Shown here in pieces: positions 7,009-8,877 of a stretch of DNA of 8,877 nt. Each line of letters opens with the position of its first letter. Position 1 is the stretch's first letter. Origin of the DNA: an uncultured Christensenella sp. Its GTDB lineage: Bacteria; Bacillota; Clostridia; Christensenellales; UBA1242. The translations under genes were made by a program, and so were the position numbers. The DNA is taken from contig CASEYA010000024.1 in assembly GCA_949291975.1 (NCBI GenBank), positions 1 to 8,877 on the forward strand, written 5' to 3'. Below the pieces are notes generated by a model. The model was not told where the DNA came from and did not search any database. It worked only from the letters and a program-made list of their open reading frames with translations.

Positions 7009-7389
7009 GGGGCGTGTTGGTTTTGACAGGTGAAGGATTTTTAATTACGCACGTCGCAGGTTCGTCTGCGTTACAAACGAAAACACAAAATAAACGCAGA
7101 AAATAAAACTGTAAATTATGCAAGCACTTCATCCTATGGTGCAGTTGCTTACGCATAAGAAGTCTTAAAGATAAGACAGGTTTAAATGATGTGTGATTGG
7201 TTGCAAGCATTTAGACCCTTAAAAAACCAATCAACCTTGCGAAGTTTGCCAGACTTCACATTGTAAAACGGCTAGCCAAAGATGTTTGTTGTTTTAGATA
7301 ACTTTGGTGAAATAAAAAAACAACTAAGCGTGTAGTGTGGTTATAAAGAGTTCATTTGGACATGGGTTCAATTCCCATCGCTTCCACCA
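7008..7389 (+). ncRNA. ssrA: Transfer-messenger RNA (tmRNA, 10Sa RNA)
   Basis: Acts as tRNA then mRNA in trans-translation with SmpB. The 5' end GGGGGCG (7008-7014) pairs with CGCTTCC (7379-7385), including two G-U pairs, to form the 7-bp acceptor stem. Then come discriminator A and encoded CCA (7387-7389). The 5' part has the conserved GGTTTTGACAGG (7019-7030). The T arm is ATGGG-TTCAATT-CCCAT (7362-7378). Pseudoknot 1: 7055-7059/7066-7070 with 7061-7065/7077-7081. Hairpin after the tag: 7162-7167/7172-7177. Pseudoknot 2: 7180-7188/7208-7216 with 7195-7202/7225-7232. Pseudoknot 4: 7276-7281/7302-7307 with 7288-7295/7317-7324. The pseudoknot 3 position shows only a clear hairpin (7241-7245/7253-7257). 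It is a one-piece tmRNA of 382 nt, a normal length. No terminator follows. Confidence 0.97.
7096..7158 (+). other. tmRNA proteolysis-tag reading frame (20 codons plus stop)
   Basis: The resume codon is most likely GCA 7096-7098: it lies 14 nt after pseudoknot 1 and is preceded by TAAAC, like the conserved bases upstream of known resume codons. The frame reads AENKTVNY at its start and SSYGAVAYA at its end, then TAA 7156-7158, just before the 7162 hairpin. The tag is longer than the usual 8-15 residues and ends in AYA instead of LAA. A later in-frame GCA (7120) would give a 12-residue tag but is poorly spaced from the pseudoknot. Confidence 0.8.
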
Positions 7390-7413
7390 CTTAAAATTCA
7401 AAGGAGTAAAAAA

Positions 7414-8655
7414 ATGTGGTCAACTTTTTTAAACATTTTAGCAATAATTGGTGTGGTAGTTGTTGGTGCAATTATTGTCTATCTTGTTGCTCATCTAATC
7501 ATAACAGGTTTGGGCAAAGATTCTAAAACAGAAAACAAAGTCAAAGATAAGGGTTCAAAAGAAAAAACAGTTCGTCCAACTGTTCTTGAAACAAATGAAC
7601 TTGACAACGAACTTGTTAACGAACAGAATAATCAGCAAAGCATTTCTTGGAACGAGCAAAAAGCAGCCGAGGAAAAAACAAAAATTGATTATAATGTTAA
7701 CAATCTTCAGTCACAAACAATTGAAGATAATAAAAAAACAGAGGCAAACTTCGATGGGTTTGATGAGATTTTCAGTGATTCAAACGAACCTGCTGTAAAC
7801 GAGGTTAGCGACAAAGAACTAGAAAAAATCATCGAAAAGGTTAACACAGAAAGCGTTGCAGAATATAATGCTCTTTACAAAAAAGAGGAAAAACCTGTTG
7901 TAGCAGAAAAACCAAAACAAGAAATCAAAAAAGAAGAGGCAAAACAAGAAGAAGACAGCGTTTTGATTGAAGGACAAACAAATCTGTTTGATGAACTCGA
8001 CAAGTCAGAGGAAGAAGACATCAACTATGAAAAAGAGCGAGAAGAACTTGAACAAGGCAGAAAAGAACTAGAAGAAGAACAAGCAAAAATTGAAGAACAA
8101 AAGGCAAACCTTGAAGAACAAAGAAAACAACTAGAAGAAGAAATGAAACGCCTTGAAGAATTAAAAGAAGAGCAAGCAAATTCAGTGGTTGTAAGCGATA
8201 TGTCTTCAATCTATTCAAACGAAAGCCTTGAACAACTTGAAGCAAGACTTGAAATGCTTAACGAAAGACTCAAAGCCAACAAAAAAGACCTAAGAGAAAA
8301 CAAAAAAGAATATAACCCTCTTGCAAGAGTTAAGAAAACACTTGAAAAAGACAAAGCAAAACTCACAAGACGAGAAGCAATTGTTGCAAGACAAAAGGTT
8401 ATTCTCTATGGTGTTAACAACTATGTTGATATAGATGAAGAAAAGGCAAAGAAACTTAACGAAGACCTTGACCTTCTAGACGGTTTAAGACTTTCTGTTC
8501 AACACTGTGAAGATGTTATGAACGCAAACAAAGACCGCTTCCCAATTCTTGAAAAGACAAACAAGATATTAAAGAAGGTTAATGCAGAAATTCTTGCTGA
8601 TATTGCCGAGGTTGAAAAGGCAATAGAAGAAAAGAAAAAACAAGAGGGCAAGTAA
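7414..8655 (+). CDS. Membrane-anchored coiled-coil protein, unknown function
   Basis: A 413-residue protein I do not recognise. Residues about 5-31 form a single hydrophobic N-terminal helix. A lysine-rich stretch follows (35-54), so the rest is probably cytoplasmic. Residues 55-200 are polar, acidic and likely disordered (many E, N, Q and K). Residues 205-256 form a charged coiled coil with a hydrophobic residue every seventh position: L212, L219, I226, L233, L240, L247. Residues 268-412 are mostly helical and less repetitive, with an apparent break around YGVNNYVDI (332-340), and may be a folded domain. The only cysteine is C365. Topology resembles EzrA-like division proteins (one N-terminal helix, cytoplasmic helices), but that is analogy, not homology. 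The start ATG 7414 follows AAAGGAG (7400-7406). It lies 24 nt after the tmRNA CCA with no promoter or terminator between them, so it is probably co-transcribed with ssrA. Confidence 0.85.
   Translation: MWSTFLNILAIIGVVVVGAIIVYLVAHLIITGLGKDSKTENKVKDKGSKEKTVRPTVLETNELDNELVNEQNNQQSISWNEQKAAEEKTKIDYNVNNLQSQTIEDNKKTEANFDGFDEIFSDSNEPAVNEVSDKELEKIIEKVNTESVAEYNALYKKEEKPVVAEKPKQEIKKEEAKQEEDSVLIEGQTNLFDELDKSEEEDINYEKEREELEQGRKELEEEQAKIEEQKANLEEQRKQLEEEMKRLEELKEEQANSVVVSDMSSIYSNESLEQLEARLEMLNERLKANKKDLRENKKEYNPLARVKKTLEKDKAKLTRREAIVARQKVILYGVNNYVDIDEEKAKKLNEDLDLLDGLRLSVQHCEDVMNANKDRFPILEKTNKILKKVNAEILADIAEVEKAIEEKKKQEGK
8045..8163 (+). repeat. 21-bp periodic coding repeat (coiled-coil heptads)
   Basis: Imperfect repetition of GAA/CAA/AAA-rich 21-nt units, each placing a CTT/CTA/ATT codon seven codons apart (residues 212 to 247). 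It encodes the heptad pattern of the coiled coil. The similarity is explained by codon composition and protein structure. Confidence 0.5.
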
Positions 8656-8698
8656 TATAAACTAGGCAAAATTGTCATTCTGTAATATAAATTGACAA
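8652..8698. repeat. Direct and inverted short repeats after the coiled-coil gene
   Basis: GTAATATAAA occurs at 8652-8661 (overlapping the stop codon) and again at 8682-8691, exactly 30 bp apart. An inverted pair TTGTCA (8672-8677) / TGACAA (8693-8698) flanks the second copy. This could be a protein-binding site or simple AT-rich chance; no function can be assigned. Confidence 0.4.
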
Positions 8699-8707
8699 AT
8701 ATAAGAT

Positions 8708-8750
8708 AAAAGGGGTAAAAATTGCCTCTTTTTTCTTTATTTTTTTTAAT
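8708..8750 (+). terminator. Intrinsic terminator after the coiled-coil gene
   Basis: Stem AAAAGGGG (8708-8715) / CCTCTTTT (8725-8732), 8 bp with one G-U pair and a 9-nt loop, followed by T-rich sequence (8729-8748). It is the first strong terminator downstream of the one after secG, so rnr-smpB-ssrA and the coiled-coil gene could share transcripts ending here. Confidence 0.75.
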
Positions 8751-8755
8751 TTTTG

Positions 8756-8764
8756 TGCTAACAT
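8756..8764 (+). promoter_or_regulatory. Weak extended -10 for the last gene
   Basis: TGC followed by TAACAT (8759-8764, 4 of 6 consensus) lies 18 bp before the ATG, with only T-rich sequence at the -35 position. It is plausible because a strong terminator separates the last gene from its upstream neighbour, but the match is weak. Confidence 0.3.
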
Positions 8765-8782
8765 CTTAATAGAGGGAAAAAT

Positions 8783-8877
8783 ATGAAGTTTTTAGATTTT
8801 TTAAAAGGTTTATTTAAAAATGAGAAAAACCAAGAGCCAAAAAAGTTGAAAACTGGAATTGTTTTCAGCGGTGGCGG
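8783..8877 (+). CDS. Probable patatin-like phospholipase, N-terminal fragment (3' end outside window)
   Basis: The frame is open from ATG 8783 to the end of the window (31 codons plus two bases), with AGAGGG (8771-8776) as ribosome binding site. It begins with an amphipathic stretch KFLDFLKGLFKN (2-13) that could touch the membrane, then a charged linker, then LKTGIVFSGGG (22-32). A GIVFSGGG start is typical of the patatin family, where GGGxRG forms the oxyanion hole ahead of the GxSxG serine. The deciding arginine and serine motifs are beyond the window, so the family call is moderate and the substrate unknown. It is a separate transcription unit, since a terminator lies upstream. Confidence 0.6.
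   Translation, partial: MKFLDFLKGLFKNEKNQEPKKLKTGIVFSGG

Noticed and set aside
7120..7158. Later GCA as tmRNA resume codon (12-residue tag)
   Set aside because: It is 38 nt from pseudoknot 1 and lacks the TAAAC context seen at GCA 7096.
7340..7389. A separate tRNA gene, suggested by the TTCAATT arm and CCA
   Set aside because: There is no anticodon or D arm; this is the 3' half of the tmRNA tRNA-like domain.
8045..8163. DNA tandem repeat or CRISPR-like array
   Set aside because: The 21-nt periodicity is imperfect, in frame, and explained by the coiled-coil heptads it encodes.
8692..8721. TTGACA with a downstream TAAAAA as promoter of the last gene
   Set aside because: The -10 would lie inside the terminator loop and transcription would have to pass the T-run; the -10 match is poor.

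Overview
The window is AT-rich, gene-dense and almost entirely coded on the + strand. Short intergenic gaps, GGAGG-type ribosome binding sites and the gene order pgk-tpiA-gpmI / secG-rnr-smpB-ssrA point to a low-GC Gram-positive bacterium (Bacillota, Clostridia-like). It is most likely an uncultured lineage, but no species can be named from the sequence. Nothing looks mobile: there are no transposases, phage genes, integration sites or CRISPR repeats.

Positions 1-3571 are a tightly packed operon. The last 43 codons of an unrecognised gene run into pgk, tpiA and gpmI with 1-bp gaps or a 4-bp ATGA overlap. These three enzymes convert 1,3-bisphosphoglycerate to 3-phosphoglycerate, interconvert the triose phosphates, and isomerise 3- to 2-phosphoglycerate. 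gap and eno, the usual partners in such operons, are not seen. A 77-residue two-helix membrane protein with its own promoter lies between gpmI and secG, where related genomes often have eno.

Positions 3938-7389 hold the secretion and ribosome-rescue block: secG (own promoter, followed by an intrinsic terminator-like hairpin), rnr (RNase R), smpB (own strong promoter-like sequence) and ssrA (tmRNA). SmpB and tmRNA free stalled ribosomes and tag the unfinished protein; RNase R degrades the defective mRNA. The tmRNA can be traced from acceptor stem to CCA with three clear pseudoknots. Its first base is the last base of the smpB stop codon, and its encoded tag is long (20 residues) and ends GAVAYA.

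Positions 7390-8877 are less familiar. Only 24 bases after the tmRNA CCA, with no terminator, starts a 413-residue protein with one N-terminal membrane helix and a long charged coiled coil. I do not recognise it. A terminator and a short repeat-bearing gap separate it from the start of a probable patatin-like phospholipase that runs off the window.

The best candidates for something undescribed are the membrane-anchored coiled-coil protein co-linear with the tmRNA, the 1-nt smpB/ssrA overlap, the unusual tag and the small membrane protein at the eno position.
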